From NCBI GenBank assembly GCA_001627865.1, contig LUQO01000005.1:62001-126000 (forward strand): a DNA stretch of 64,000 bases, given 5' to 3'. This document shows positions 16,363-25,476 of this stretch, piece after piece. The notes beneath the pieces were generated by a model. That model had not been told where the DNA came from and did no database searches. It worked only from the letters and a program-made list of their open reading frames with translations. This DNA is from SAR324 cluster bacterium REDSEA-S27_B3 (GTDB taxonomy: Bacteria > SAR324 > NAC60-12). The position numbers and the translations under genes were made by a program. How positions within the stretch are numbered: position 1 is the first letter of the stretch; the number at the start of each line of letters is the position of its first letter.

Positions 16363-18015
16363 TCAATTCGGATCTCTCTGATAAAATTCAACATTTTCCG
16401 GAGGAAGAGGCGTATTTCCTAATATCATGTCTGCAGATTTTTCCGCAATCATCATCACAGGCGCATAGATATTTCCGTTGGTGATGTAAGGCATCACCGA
16501 CGCGTCAACCACACGCAGGTTTTCCAATCCGTGTACTTTCATGCTTTGCGGATCAACCACGGACATGTTGTCTGTACCCATTTTACAGGTACAGGAAGGA
16601 TGCAGCGCTGTTTCGCCATCTCTGGAAACCCATTCCAAAACTTCTTCATCGCTCTCCACATCCGGACCCGGAGACAACTCTCCGGCATTAAATTCATCAA
16701 AGGCCGGCTGATTCAGGATGTTCCGTGCACAACGGACAGCCTCGCCCCACTCTCGGCGATCCTGTTCCGTGGAGAGATAATTGAACCGGAGTTTGGGATG
16801 TACCATGGGATCAGTTGACTGAATCTTGACTGTACCACGGCAATCAGAATACATAGGTCCGACATGAACCTGGTAACCATGTCCTGCTTCTGGTGCTGTT
16901 CCGTCATATCTGATGGCGAGAGGAAGAAAATGGAACATTAAATTAGGATATTTTTCCTTCTCGTTACTGCGAATGAAACCTCCTGCCTCAAAATGATTGG
17001 TTGCCGCCGCACCTTTTCTATGAAAAAGCCACTGATATCCGATCAATGGTTTGTTCCACCATTTTAAGGCTGGTGCAACAGAAACAGGCTTTTTGCAGGC
17101 ATACTGGATATATACTTCCAGGTGGTCCTGCATATTTTCACCAACTCCTGGCAAATCCTGAACAACTTCAATCCCCAGCTGTATCAATTCATCAGCATTG
17201 CCTATTCCGGAAAGCTGCAAAAGCTGCGGAGAATTTATAGCCCCGCCGCTGCAAATGATTTCTCCGCCAAAAACTTTTTCGCTCTGCCTGTTTCCTTTGC
17301 TGAATTCCACACCAACAGCTTTTTTGCCTTCAAACAGTATTTTGGTGGTCAATGTTCTGCAGATTAGAGTAAGATTAGCGCGATTTTTCACTGGATGAAG
17401 ATATGCCCGTGCGGCGCTCAGGCGTCTGCCACGATATAGATTACGGTCAAAGCGTGCGAAGCCTTCCTGTTTGTATCCGTTGACATCATCAGTGAGAGGA
17501 TAACCTGCCTGCTGCACTGCTTCAAAAAACGCGCTGAACAGTGGATTTACGCAGGGACCTCTTTCCATTTTCAATGGCCCGTCGTCACCTCGAAAATCAT
17601 CGCCTCCGGCCAAACAATTTTCCATTCGTTTAAAATATGGCAGGCAATGGGCGTAATCCCAGTTTGACATTCCCTGATCTGAAGCCCATCTTTGATAATC
17701 CATTGGGTTGCCGCGCTGGAAAATCATGCCGTTTATACTGCTGGATCCTCCAAGTACCTTACCGCGTGCATGATACACGCGCCTGTTGTTCATGTATGGT
17801 TCCGGCTCTGATTCGTAGCACCAGTCATAAAATTTGTTGCCAATCGGAAAAGTTAATCCTGCAGGCATGTGGATAAAAATGTCCCAGATATAATCCGGAC
17901 GCCCTGCCTCCAGCACCAGCACTTTATGAGATTTTTCAGCACTGAGTCGGTTGGCTAAAGCACAGCCCGCGGAACCACCTCCGATGATGATGGTATCGTA
18001 ATTTGTTTGCTGCAT
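16363..18015 (-). CDS. betA: Choline dehydrogenase-type GMC flavoprotein
   Basis: 550 residues, close to the length of E. coli BetA. It has the N-terminal FAD motif [19 protein letters not shown], the GMC signature around [17 protein letters not shown] (residues about 88-105) and the C-terminal [10 protein letters not shown] and [16 protein letters not shown] segments with catalytic His. Choline dehydrogenase oxidises choline to betaine aldehyde at the membrane. In this locus it would feed betaine into the MttB/dehydrogenase pathway. The C-terminal motif differs slightly from BetA (HPSCTC versus HPCGTC), so another alcohol substrate remains possible. No betaine aldehyde dehydrogenase is present in the window. 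Confidence 0.82.
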   Translation of the reverse strand: MQQTNYDTIIIGGGSAGCALANRLSAEKSHKVLVLEAGRPDYIWDIFIHMPAGLTFPIGNKFYDWCYESEPEPYMNNRRVYHARGKVLGGSSSINGMIFQRGNPMDYQRWASDQGMSNWDYAHCLPYFKRMENCLAGGDDFRGDDGPLKMERGPCVNPLFSAFFEAVQQAGYPLTDDVNGYKQEGFARFDRNLYRGRRLSAARAYLHPVKNRANLTLICRTLTTKILFEGKKAVGVEFSKGNRQSEKVFGGEIICSGGAINSPQLLQLSGIGNADELIQLGIEVVQDLPGVGENMQDHLEVYIQYACKKPVSVAPALKWWNKPLIGYQWLFHRKGAAATNHFEAGGFIRSNEKEKYPNLMFHFLPLAIRYDGTAPEAGHGYQVHVGPMYSDCRGTVKIQSTDPMVHPKLRFNYLSTEQDRREWGEAVRCARNILNQPAFDEFNAGELSPGPDVESDEEVLEWVSRDGETALHPSCTCKMGTDNMSVVDPQSMKVHGLENLRVVDASVMPYITNGNIYAPVMMIAEKSADMILGNTPLPPENVEFYQRDPN

Positions 18016-18124
18016 GTTAGATTGACTTAGGCACCGAGTTATCTGTTTTTATGGACTGCATCTGTCTTTTTCCCTGGACAAACTTACAGTGGGCATCATA
18101 CATTTTACACAAACTTATTGATAT

Positions 18125-18142
18125 TATTGATATATATCAATA
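18125..18142. promoter_or_regulatory. Perfect 18-bp palindrome upstream of betA
   Basis: TATTGATATATATCAATA is a perfect palindrome about 110 bases upstream of the betA start, and a further TATTGATAT half site precedes it. It may be a regulator binding site controlling betA, or a simple AT-rich dyad. Confidence 0.35.
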
Positions 18143-18185
18143 TTCAACAAATTCTGATTAAACACCGATCACAATATTTAAGAAA

Positions 18186-18971
18186 TTAAATTAATTGACT
18201 TTGGAAAAGGCTGCCCATGTTTGCAGGACTATCGTTGATTCCTGCTAAGCGCAGTAAATGCCAGGCAAGTGCATGGTTGCTTGAAGTCACCGGTTTCCCC
18301 AGAAATGCTTCCGCCGGTTCAATGGTTGACGCGGCACGTAAATTTGTGCAGGAGACAAATACTCCATCACAATCGTCTCGAGCCCCTATTTTCTTAATTG
18401 ACTCAAGAATTGATTCGGAAGTAATACGACCAACAACAAAATCATCTGCTTCATAATAAGATGCTGTAACCGGAATTTCGAATCCGTTTGCCAGTAAGTT
18501 GTCTCGCATAGCTTGAGTGATTGTTGGAGCATAAGGCGTAAGAAAAGCGATTCGCTTAAGCTTCAATGCCCGCAATGCTTCCTTACAAGCAGTAAGCGGA
18601 TTAGAAACTGGAATACCGGGGTGTGAGGTCCTGATTGCATTCGCAACCTGTTCTTCGCCAATTATAGTTGTGCCGGCCGTGCAGCCATAACCGATAACAT
18701 TAAATTTAAACGATCCCGGCAGTAAAGAGGATGTAATCGGAAGTTCTGCCTCCATTTTTGCAAGTGTCTCTTCTGTAATTTCCATCTCGTTGGGAATACG
18801 CGCGTGATAAAGCGCGACTCCATCAAAATCCAATAGTGTGCGAAATTCAAGTTCCAGAGTTTGATCGCTGCTAAGCACTATAATCCCAATGTTTGCTCTT
18901 GATCCCAGACCATTGTCAGTTTTATATTCCAGTTTTTGTATGCTGTCTAAATCATTTTTGCCTGAATTCAT
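18186..18971 (-). CDS. Asp/Glu racemase superfamily enzyme, maleate isomerase/arylmalonate decarboxylase-like
   Basis: 261 residues from ATG 18971, favoured over a TTG at 18986 because GAGGA lies about 8 bases upstream. Two cysteine motifs, YGCTAGT near residue 94 and VSCTNLR near 206, correspond to the paired active-site cysteines of this superfamily. Members include maleate cis-trans isomerase, arylmalonate decarboxylase and hydantoin or Asp/Glu racemases. The N-terminal RANIGIIVLSSDQTLE and the C-terminal SNHALAWHLLRLAGI match maleate isomerase-like members best. Upstream of betA on the same strand, 170 bases apart. The substrate is unknown. Confidence 0.78.
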   Translation of the reverse strand: MNSGKNDLDSIQKLEYKTDNGLGSRANIGIIVLSSDQTLELEFRTLLDFDGVALYHARIPNEMEITEETLAKMEAELPITSSLLPGSFKFNVIGYGCTAGTTIIGEEQVANAIRTSHPGIPVSNPLTACKEALRALKLKRIAFLTPYAPTITQAMRDNLLANGFEIPVTASYYEADDFVVGRITSESILESIKKIGARDDCDGVFVSCTNLRAASTIEPAEAFLGKPVTSSNHALAWHLLRLAGINDSPANMGSLFQSQLI

Positions 18972-19085
18972 ATAATGTTTCCTCAATATTTTATTGAAAG
19001 TTTTCTAAAACATACTCAATTAAATCAAGAAATCCAGCTGTATTTTAATTCTTTTTTGAGTTTGTCCCCGTGGCTTGCCAAGTTT

Positions 19086-19200
19086 GTCATGCCCGCGAAG
19101 CTTGCTCTCGACCTGATCGGGGAACGGGTATCCAGAAACTCGGACTGTTGCCGTGGTAGAGATACATCATTCCTGGATTACCGATCAAGTCGGGAATGAC
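19086..19200. repeat. Palindromic extragenic repeat (REP/MITE-like)
   Basis: Both ends start, on opposite strands, with GTCATGCCCG or GTCATTCCCG and continue with a GATCGG...ATCCAG core, giving an imperfect inverted repeat of about 115 bases. Such elements are usually present in many copies per genome; only one is visible in this window. The higher GC content contrasts with the AT-rich surroundings. Confidence 0.6.
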
Positions 19201-19420
19201 AAGTACCCGAAACCCCGCTGCTCTGAGACGGGGTTGTTCATCTTTTTCCACGAGAGTTTCGAGGTCAGATAATATCAATCATTATTCGCAAGCGCAAGAT
19301 TGAACAAATCTGCCAAAAAAGTGATTTGTTAGTTTCATTGTTACAGTACAGATATTGTACAAATTGATGATTTCTTAAACATGTCTGTTATCGGAACTTT
19401 ATATTCTTATATTTAACCAT

Positions 19421-19446
19421 ACGGAACTAAAAGTTCCGTTTTTTTG
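19421..19446 (+). terminator. Rho-independent terminator without an obvious upstream gene
   Basis: ACGGAACT, loop AAA, AGTTCCGT, then six T residues: a compact, perfect 8-bp stem with a U-tract on the plus strand. No plus-strand gene precedes it for more than 3 kb, so it may end a small RNA transcribed from the 19.28-19.42 kb region. Confidence 0.62.
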
Positions 19447-19643
19447 ATTTACTTTTAAGCTATTATCTTCCATATATATCTAACTAATATTTATACATAA
19501 TTTTTGTAATATATTTTTTTATTTCTTTATTATGATTATCAATTTTCATGATATACAAATTTTCCACTTTAAAAAGCGGAATTATAAGTTCTCATTATTT
19601 AATGTTCTATAATTTTAATTAGTAATATCAATATGTTACAATA

Positions 19644-19659
19644 TGGCACTGAGAATGCA
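19644..19659 (+). promoter_or_regulatory. Candidate sigma-54 promoter of the second MttB operon
   Basis: TGGCACTGAGAATGCA matches the -24/-12 consensus (TGGCACG-N4-TTGCA) with the exact 10-base distance between GG and GC and two mismatches. It lies 130 bases upstream of the second mttB ATG. No sigma-54 activator gene is seen nearby. Confidence 0.42.
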
Positions 19660-19790
19660 GAAAGTGTGTGTGAAAATAATTAACAAAGGTGTCGATTTAT
19701 ATCTATTAAACCTGATGAAATTTCAAATATCGTTTTCAATATCCAGTCTGTAGCATCATTTCAGTAAATTTAATGAATATGGAGTGAGTC

Positions 19791-21326
19791 ATGCCAGATA
19801 GAAAAAAAAGGGGCGGTGGACGAGCCGCCAGACAAGCTCTACGGTCAGCGCCTGTGACTAAAGGTGTTCCTTTCATCACACGTAATGTCCCATGTTACGA
19901 AGTTCTGAATGAAGAAGGTCTGTCACTGATTGAAAACAACGCGGAAACAATCCTGCAGGAAATCGGAGTTGAATTCAGAGGGGATCAGGAAGCACTTGAT
20001 TTATGGAAAGATGCAGGCGCTGATATTGACGGAGAACGTGTAAGAATTCCAAAAGGATTATGCAAAAAACTGGTTCAGGACAGTGCTCCTCCAGAATTTA
20101 TTCAACACGCACGAAATCCTGAACGTAGTGTCCGGATTGGTGGCAAGCACACAGTTTTAGTACCTTCTTACGGTTCTCCTTTTGTAAGAGACCTTGAAAA
20201 AGGAAGACGCTATGCCACATTAGAGGATTTTCAAAATTTCGTTAAACTGGCCTACTCAACACCTTACCTGCATCATTCCGGAGGTACAATTTGCGAACCT
20301 GTGGATTTACCGGTAAACAAACGTCATTTAGACATGGTTTACTCTCACATGCGTTTCAGCGACAAACCGTTCATGGGATCTGTAACTGCGCCTGAAAGGG
20401 CACAGGATACTGTAGATATGTCCAAACTGCTTTTCGGTGAAGAATATTTACAGGAGAACACAGTAATTGTCAGTCTGATTAACGCTAATTCACCATTGGT
20501 ATGGGATCAAACGATGCTCGGTGCTCTCAAGGTATATGCCAGCAACAATCAGGCATGTTTGATTTCACCGTTTTGTATTTCGGGGGCAATGTCTCCTGTA
20601 ACAATTGCTGCAACTTCCGCACAACTCTACGCTGAAGCATTATCGGGAATGGCTTTCGCGCAGCTGGTGCGTCCGGGTGCTCCTGTAATATTTGGCAATT
20701 TTTCCAGTTCCATGTCCATGCAGTCCGGAGCTCCGACTTTTGGTACTCCGGAACCGCAACTTGTTCTTTATGTTGTTGCTGCACTGGCCAGACGACTGGG
20801 AGTTCCTTTCCGGAGTGGAGGTGGTTTAAATAGTGCCAAAATTGCAGACTCTCAAGCAGCTTACGAGGCGGCAAATACTTTGCAGCATGCCATGCTGGCA
20901 GGAGTTAATTTCATGCTCCACACCGCCGGCTGGCTTGAAGGGGGACTTGTGATGGGCTACGAAAAATTCATCATGGATGTTGATCAGGCAGGAATGATTC
21001 ACAACTTTCTGGAAGGTGTGGATCTTTCTGAAAATGGTCAGGGGTTGGAAGCGCTGCGTGAAATAGGTCCCGGCCAGCATTTCCTTGATTGCGATCATAC
21101 ACGTGAAAATTTTGAACAGGCTTTTTTCCGCTCAAGTGTTGCAGATAATAACAGCTTCGAACAATGGGAAGCTGACGGCAGTATGGATACCTCACAGAGG
21201 GCAAATCTGCTATGGAAAAAAATGCTGGACGAATATGAAATGCCGCCTATGGATCCTGCAGTGGATGAGGCTCTGCGGGAATTTGTACGGAAAAGAAAAG
21301 AGTCTTTTCCGGATTCAAATTATTGA
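19791..21326 (+). CDS. MttB-family corrinoid methyltransferase, non-pyrrolysine (copy 2)
   Basis: 511 residues, the second MttB-superfamily member, with the basic N-terminus KKRGGGRAARQALR seen in proteobacterial members and the C-terminal-half segment GLNSAKIADSQAAYEAANT corresponding to the conserved substrate-site region. No in-frame UAG, so no pyrrolysine. It would demethylate a quaternary amine or related substrate onto the corrinoid protein encoded 3 kb downstream. Clear sequence divergence from copy 1 suggests a different substrate. GGAG lies 7 bases before the ATG. It is followed after 33 bases by a second DMGDH-like gene, repeating the copy-1 arrangement. Confidence 0.87.
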   Translation: MPDRKKRGGGRAARQALRSAPVTKGVPFITRNVPCYEVLNEEGLSLIENNAETILQEIGVEFRGDQEALDLWKDAGADIDGERVRIPKGLCKKLVQDSAPPEFIQHARNPERSVRIGGKHTVLVPSYGSPFVRDLEKGRRYATLEDFQNFVKLAYSTPYLHHSGGTICEPVDLPVNKRHLDMVYSHMRFSDKPFMGSVTAPERAQDTVDMSKLLFGEEYLQENTVIVSLINANSPLVWDQTMLGALKVYASNNQACLISPFCISGAMSPVTIAATSAQLYAEALSGMAFAQLVRPGAPVIFGNFSSSMSMQSGAPTFGTPEPQLVLYVVAALARRLGVPFRSGGGLNSAKIADSQAAYEAANTLQHAMLAGVNFMLHTAGWLEGGLVMGYEKFIMDVDQAGMIHNFLEGVDLSENGQGLEALREIGPGQHFLDCDHTRENFEQAFFRSSVADNNSFEQWEADGSMDTSQRANLLWKKMLDEYEMPPMDPAVDEALREFVRKRKESFPDSNY

Positions 21327-21359
21327 TCAAAAGTAAAAAACAGTGTTTTGAGTAAATTA

Positions 21360-23777
21360 ATGGAAACTCACGCAAAGGTTGTTGTAATAGGCGGCGGGGT
21401 TGTCGGTTGTTCAATCCTGTTCCATCTGGCTAAATTTGGCTGGAAGGATGTTGTACTGCTGGAAAGAAATGAATTGACTTCCGGCTCCAGCTGGCATGCC
21501 GCGGGACAGATTCACACCATCAGTTCTGATCCGAATATAAGCCGCCTGCAGGGTTACACCATCAACCTCTACAAAGAAATTGAAGAGACTTCCGGACATT
21601 CTATCGGTATGCACGCCACAGGAGGATTTTACCTGGCTTCCAATCAGACTTGGTATGATTACCTGAAACGTGAACGCTCCAAGGCACGTTACATGGGACT
21701 CAACCAGGAATTTATTTCTGTCAAGGAAGCTGCAGAACGTCATCCTTTAATTGACCCCAAACACTATCTTGCCGCGCTTTGGGATGATCTGGATGGAGAC
21801 GTTGACCCTTCAGGAGTAACTTACGCCTTCGCCAAAGCAGCCAGAGTGTATGGTGCCAGCTATTATACTCATACACCTGTAATTGAAACAAATCAGCTGT
21901 CTGACGGCTCATGGGATGTTGTGACTCCCACCGGAACCATCAATGCTGAAATGATTGTAAACTGCGGAGGATTATGGGCCCGTGAAGTAGGACACCTGTC
22001 CGGCGTTGACCTGCCTGTACAACCGATGGAACATCACTACCTGATTACGGAGGAAATCGCTAAAATAAAATCCCGTGCTCCGGAAAACCGCTTGCCGGCG
22101 GGAATTGATTATGAGGGCAATATCTACTTCCGCCAGGAACGTCAGGGAATGCTGCTGGGAACTTATGAGCCTTCCGCGACTCCCTGGAAAATCGGCGGTA
22201 CGCCTGATGATTTTGGACATGATTTGCTGCCTCCGGATCTTGATCGCATTTCAGATCGTCTTTCCATGAGTTTTGAACGAATTCCCGCGCTGGCAGAAGC
22301 AGGCATCAAAGATGTGATAAATGGTCCGTTTACCTTCGGCCCTGACGGCAATCCGATGATTGGTCCGGTTCCCGGCATGAAAAATTACTGGGTAGCAGTT
22401 GGGGTAATGGCAGGGTTCTGTCAAGGAGGTGGAGTTGGGCTGACAATGGCAGAATGGATGATGGACGGTGAACCTTCAATTGATGTGTGGGCCATGGATG
22501 TGGCACGCTTTGGAGAGTTTGCTACTCCAGGCTGGGGAACAATCAAATCGTCTGAAAATTATGAACGCAGGTTTGTAATGACGTTCCCCAACGAAACACT
22601 GCCCAAAGGACGCAGACAAAAAACTACTGCACTTTATGATCGTCTGACGCACAAAGGCGCGGTATGGGCACAAGGATTTGGGCTTGAAAATGTTTTATGG
22701 TTCGCAGATGACCCTGAAGACGCACACGAAGACCCAACTTTCCACCGTTCTCGTGCACATGAATATGTAGCACGTGAAGTGAAGGCTGTCAGAGAAAATG
22801 TTGGCGGAATTGAAATCGCTAATTATGCCAAGCATGAATTCAAGGGTTCAGGGGCTCGAGACTTTCTTAACTATGTACTCGCGGGTAAAATCCCAAAACC
22901 AGGTCGCATCAACCTTACGCCGATGTTAACTCCAAAAGGAAAGCTCTATGGAGATTTAACCGTGGCATGTCTGGATGAAGAACATTATATTCTTTTCGGC
23001 TCCGGTGTGATGCAGGAAGCGCATCGGCGCTGGTTCGAAAACCGCTTACCTGAAACCGGAGTTTCCTATTCCAATCGCTCTGATGATTATCACGGAATTG
23101 CCATTTCAGGTCCAAAATCGCTGGAATTACTGCAGCAAATAACACGAGGAGATGTAACACCGGGATCATTCCGGTTCAGAGATATTCGCCGCATGTATGT
23201 GGGTGATGTTCCTGTAATCATGACGCGGTTAAGCTTTTCCGGGGAGTTAGGTTATGAAATTTATTGTAAACCTCACTACCTGATTAAACTCGTGGAAAAT
23301 ATTGAAGAAGCTGGAAAAGCGCTCGGATTTCGCTGGTATGGCGCAAGAGCACTGCTTTCAATGCGTCTGGAAAAACAATGGGGAGTCTGGACTCTGGATT
23401 TTCGTCCGGACTTTACGGCGGCAGAATCCGGACTTGATGCTTTCATTGACTGGAATAAAGACTTCATCGGAAAAGAATCGGCTGAAAAAGAACGTAACAA
23501 TGGCCCTAAACAAAGATTAGTGGCACTTACCATTGACAGCGAAGAAATAGATGTTTCCAATGACGAAGCTATCCTGAAAGATGGAGAAACAATTGGTTAT
23601 ATCTCTTCAGGCGGCTACGCGCATTATGTACAGAAATCAGTCGCATTGGGTTATGTTCCCACCGAGCATTCGGCTCCGGGTACAAAAGTACAGGTGGAAA
23701 TACTGGGAGAGATGTACGACGCGGAAATTCAGAATTCACCGCTATATGATCCTGAGGGAACAAAGATGAGAGGATAG
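21360..23777 (+). CDS. Dimethylglycine/sarcosine dehydrogenase-like FAD enzyme with GcvT domain (copy 2)
   Basis: 805 residues from ATG 21360 (a TTG at 21348 would add four residues). N-terminal FAD motif VVVIGGGVVGCSI, then SSWHAAG with His46 in the position of covalent flavin attachment. The C-terminal folate-binding GcvT half begins near residue 435 and ends with the usual SPLYDPEGTKMRG tail, so this copy is complete. The enzyme is expected to oxidise an N-methyl amine to formaldehyde equivalents captured on THF, reducing ETF. It pairs with MttB copy 2 and is followed by a strong terminator, which sets the end of this two-gene operon. Confidence 0.88.
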   Translation: METHAKVVVIGGGVVGCSILFHLAKFGWKDVVLLERNELTSGSSWHAAGQIHTISSDPNISRLQGYTINLYKEIEETSGHSIGMHATGGFYLASNQTWYDYLKRERSKARYMGLNQEFISVKEAAERHPLIDPKHYLAALWDDLDGDVDPSGVTYAFAKAARVYGASYYTHTPVIETNQLSDGSWDVVTPTGTINAEMIVNCGGLWAREVGHLSGVDLPVQPMEHHYLITEEIAKIKSRAPENRLPAGIDYEGNIYFRQERQGMLLGTYEPSATPWKIGGTPDDFGHDLLPPDLDRISDRLSMSFERIPALAEAGIKDVINGPFTFGPDGNPMIGPVPGMKNYWVAVGVMAGFCQGGGVGLTMAEWMMDGEPSIDVWAMDVARFGEFATPGWGTIKSSENYERRFVMTFPNETLPKGRRQKTTALYDRLTHKGAVWAQGFGLENVLWFADDPEDAHEDPTFHRSRAHEYVAREVKAVRENVGGIEIANYAKHEFKGSGARDFLNYVLAGKIPKPGRINLTPMLTPKGKLYGDLTVACLDEEHYILFGSGVMQEAHRRWFENRLPETGVSYSNRSDDYHGIAISGPKSLELLQQITRGDVTPGSFRFRDIRRMYVGDVPVIMTRLSFSGELGYEIYCKPHYLIKLVENIEEAGKALGFRWYGARALLSMRLEKQWGVWTLDFRPDFTAAESGLDAFIDWNKDFIGKESAEKERNNGPKQRLVALTIDSEEIDVSNDEAILKDGETIGYISSGGYAHYVQKSVALGYVPTEHSAPGTKVQVEILGEMYDAEIQNSPLYDPEGTKMRG

Positions 23778-23837
23778 AAATTATTTGAAAGGGAGAGAAC
23801 AATTATTTCACTTAACATAAATTTGTGTTGAGGTTTG

Positions 23838-23887
23838 ATTGTCCGGAATACCTCGTTGATTTTATAAACAATCCGGACAATTTTTTT
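23838..23887 (+). terminator. Rho-independent terminator after dehydrogenase copy 2
   Basis: ATTGTCCGGA (23838-23847) pairs with TCCGGACAAT (23872-23881) across a 24-base loop, followed by a run of seven T. It separates the MttB/dehydrogenase pair from the corrinoid-protein operon. Confidence 0.75.
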
Positions 23888-23898
23888 GCATTTTTTAC

Positions 23899-23907
23899 TG
23901 GTATAAT
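23899..23907 (+). promoter_or_regulatory. Extended -10 promoter of the corrinoid-protein operon
   Basis: TGGTATAAT is a perfect TGN-TATAAT extended -10 box directly after the terminator and about 105 bases before the corrinoid-protein ATG. No good -35 is present, which extended -10 promoters do not need. Confidence 0.5.
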
Positions 23908-24012
23908 ACTTATCAGAGGAGATAGGCGTTCAGCTTTCTTATTATTCCACAAGTCTGTTCGTGGAAGTTGATTGTCTGGGAATAATTATCAACAAAACTC
24001 AAGAGGTTCGAA

Positions 24013-24744
24013 ATGAGTGAAGAAGAAAAAGATTTGCTTGAAGACGAAGAAGAATTGGATTTGTCCACATTATCGGACGAAGACCTTGTCTTGCAAATGC
24101 ATGATGACCTGTACGATGGACTAAAAGAGGAAATCGAAGAAGGCACCAATATTCTATTGGAACGTGGCTGGACCGCTGATGTTGTACTGAGCGACGCGTT
24201 GGTTGAAGGTATGCGTATTGTCGGCATCGATTTCCGGGACGGAATTTTGTTTGTTCCGGAAGTTCTTCTTTCAGCCAATGCAATGAAAGGAGGCATGGCA
24301 ATTCTGCGACCGCTGCTAGCGGAAACAGGTGCGCCACCTGTTGGAAAAGCAGTAATTGGTACGGTCAAGGGAGACATCCACGACATCGGCAAAAACCTAG
24401 TTGGGATGATGTGGGAAGGCGCCGGATTTGAAGTTATCGACATAGGTATCAACAATCCCGTGGAAAATTATCTGGCGGCTATTGAAGAGCATAAACCGGA
24501 CATTCTCGGCATGTCCGCTTTGCTGACAACAACAATGCCATACATGAAGGTAGTCATTGAAGAACTGGTAAACAAAGGAATACGAGATGATTTGATAGTG
24601 CTGGTTGGAGGCGCTCCTTTGAATGAGGAATTTGGACAGGCCATTGGAGCAGATGCTTACTGCAGAGACGCTGCTGTAGCAGTAGAAACTGCAAAAACTT
24701 TGATTGCACAGAGAAGGGAATCAGCCGGTGCTATGGCGGCATAA
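24013..24744 (+). CDS. Corrinoid (cobalamin-binding) methyl-carrier protein, MtbC/MttC-like
   Basis: 243 residues. An acidic N-terminal extension of about 25 residues precedes the helical cap domain (residues 25-105). The Rossmann-type B12-binding domain carries DIHDIG at 121-126, where His123 is the lower cobalt ligand, followed by a SALLTTTMPYM segment and a VGGAP turn. It shuttles a methyl group from MttB-type enzymes to the methyl-THF-forming methyltransferase. It is the only corrinoid protein in the window, so both MttB copies probably share it (inference). An extended -10 promoter lies upstream. Next in the operon are DUF1638, PF13769 and the pterin-binding methyltransferase. Confidence 0.92.
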   Translation: MSEEEKDLLEDEEELDLSTLSDEDLVLQMHDDLYDGLKEEIEEGTNILLERGWTADVVLSDALVEGMRIVGIDFRDGILFVPEVLLSANAMKGGMAILRPLLAETGAPPVGKAVIGTVKGDIHDIGKNLVGMMWEGAGFEVIDIGINNPVENYLAAIEEHKPDILGMSALLTTTMPYMKVVIEELVNKGIRDDLIVLVGGAPLNEEFGQAIGADAYCRDAAVAVETAKTLIAQRRESAGAMAA

Positions 24745-24771
24745 TGATACACACTCAAATCCAACTTTAAG

Positions 24772-25473
24772 ATGAAAGGTGAGAAAAAAAAACGACGTGG
24801 CGGGCGAAAATTTCATCTGATCAATTCCGGAATGAAAGCACCACCACGAGCTGATTTGTGGTCGGAAAAATTGGAGAAGTCCGACATGGTACTTGTGATT
24901 GCCTGCGGGGCTTTGGCAAAAGAAATTACAGTATTAACTCGCTTGAATAACTGGACTCATATTAAAACCCGTTTTCTGCCGGCAAAGCTCCATAATGAAC
25001 CGCAGAAAATAACTGAACAGCTGCGGAAAAATTTGATCAATGCCCGGAATAAATTTTCGCAAATTTTTGTAGGCTACGCCGATTGTGGCACCGGAGGCCA
25101 ACTTGATTCCCTGTTGGATGAGTTTGGTATTCAGCGTTTACCGGGAGCACATTGTTATGAATTTTTTTCCGGCAGTCAGTCTTTCACGGACATGGTTGAA
25201 GATGAACCGGGCAGCTTTTTCCTGACTGACTTTCTGGTTAAAAGTTTTGATAAACTGATCTGGCATGGGTTAAAAATCAACAGTCATCCCGAGTTAAAGG
25301 AAATGTACTTTAAGAATTACAAAAAACTGGTGTACCTGGGACAGACTGAAAATCCGGACTTACAAACACAAGCCAGCGAAATTGCTGAAAGACTGGGCCT
25401 TACTTATGAGTATCGATTCACCGGATATGGTGAACTTTCTACATCACTTTCAGCTTTGACAGCAACAGGTTGA
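24772..25473 (+). CDS. DUF1638-family protein linked to corrinoid methyl transfer
   Basis: 233 residues. After a basic N-terminus (KGEKKKRRGGRKF) the protein shows the DUF1638 pattern with three Cys motifs: VIACGALAKEI near residue 43, GYADCGTGGQLD near 105 and GAHCYEFFSG near 125. The spacing suggests metal or cofactor binding. The family has no established activity, but it recurs beside corrinoid proteins and MttB-type methyltransferases. Here it lies 28 bases after the corrinoid protein and 4 bases before the next gene, so it is firmly in the operon. A role in corrinoid handling or methyl transfer is inference. Confidence 0.82.
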   Translation: MKGEKKKRRGGRKFHLINSGMKAPPRADLWSEKLEKSDMVLVIACGALAKEITVLTRLNNWTHIKTRFLPAKLHNEPQKITEQLRKNLINARNKFSQIFVGYADCGTGGQLDSLLDEFGIQRLPGAHCYEFFSGSQSFTDMVEDEPGSFFLTDFLVKSFDKLIWHGLKINSHPELKEMYFKNYKKLVYLGQTENPDLQTQASEIAERLGLTYEYRFTGYGELSTSLSALTATG

Positions 25474-25476
25474 CGC

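Larger units (their letters stand above)
18972..19790. other. Long intergenic region
   Basis: No convincing gene. Contents: a palindromic repeat (19086-19200), a possible small hairpin AACCCCG/CGGGGTT near 19210-19235, an orphan terminator (19421-19446), then very AT-rich sequence with a sigma-54-like promoter (19644) before the next operon. Short frames in the repeat are not protein-like. Confidence 0.6.

Noticed and set aside
19087-19278. Minus-strand frame of 63 residues in the repeat
   Set aside because: It lies in a palindromic repeat and has no protein-like composition.
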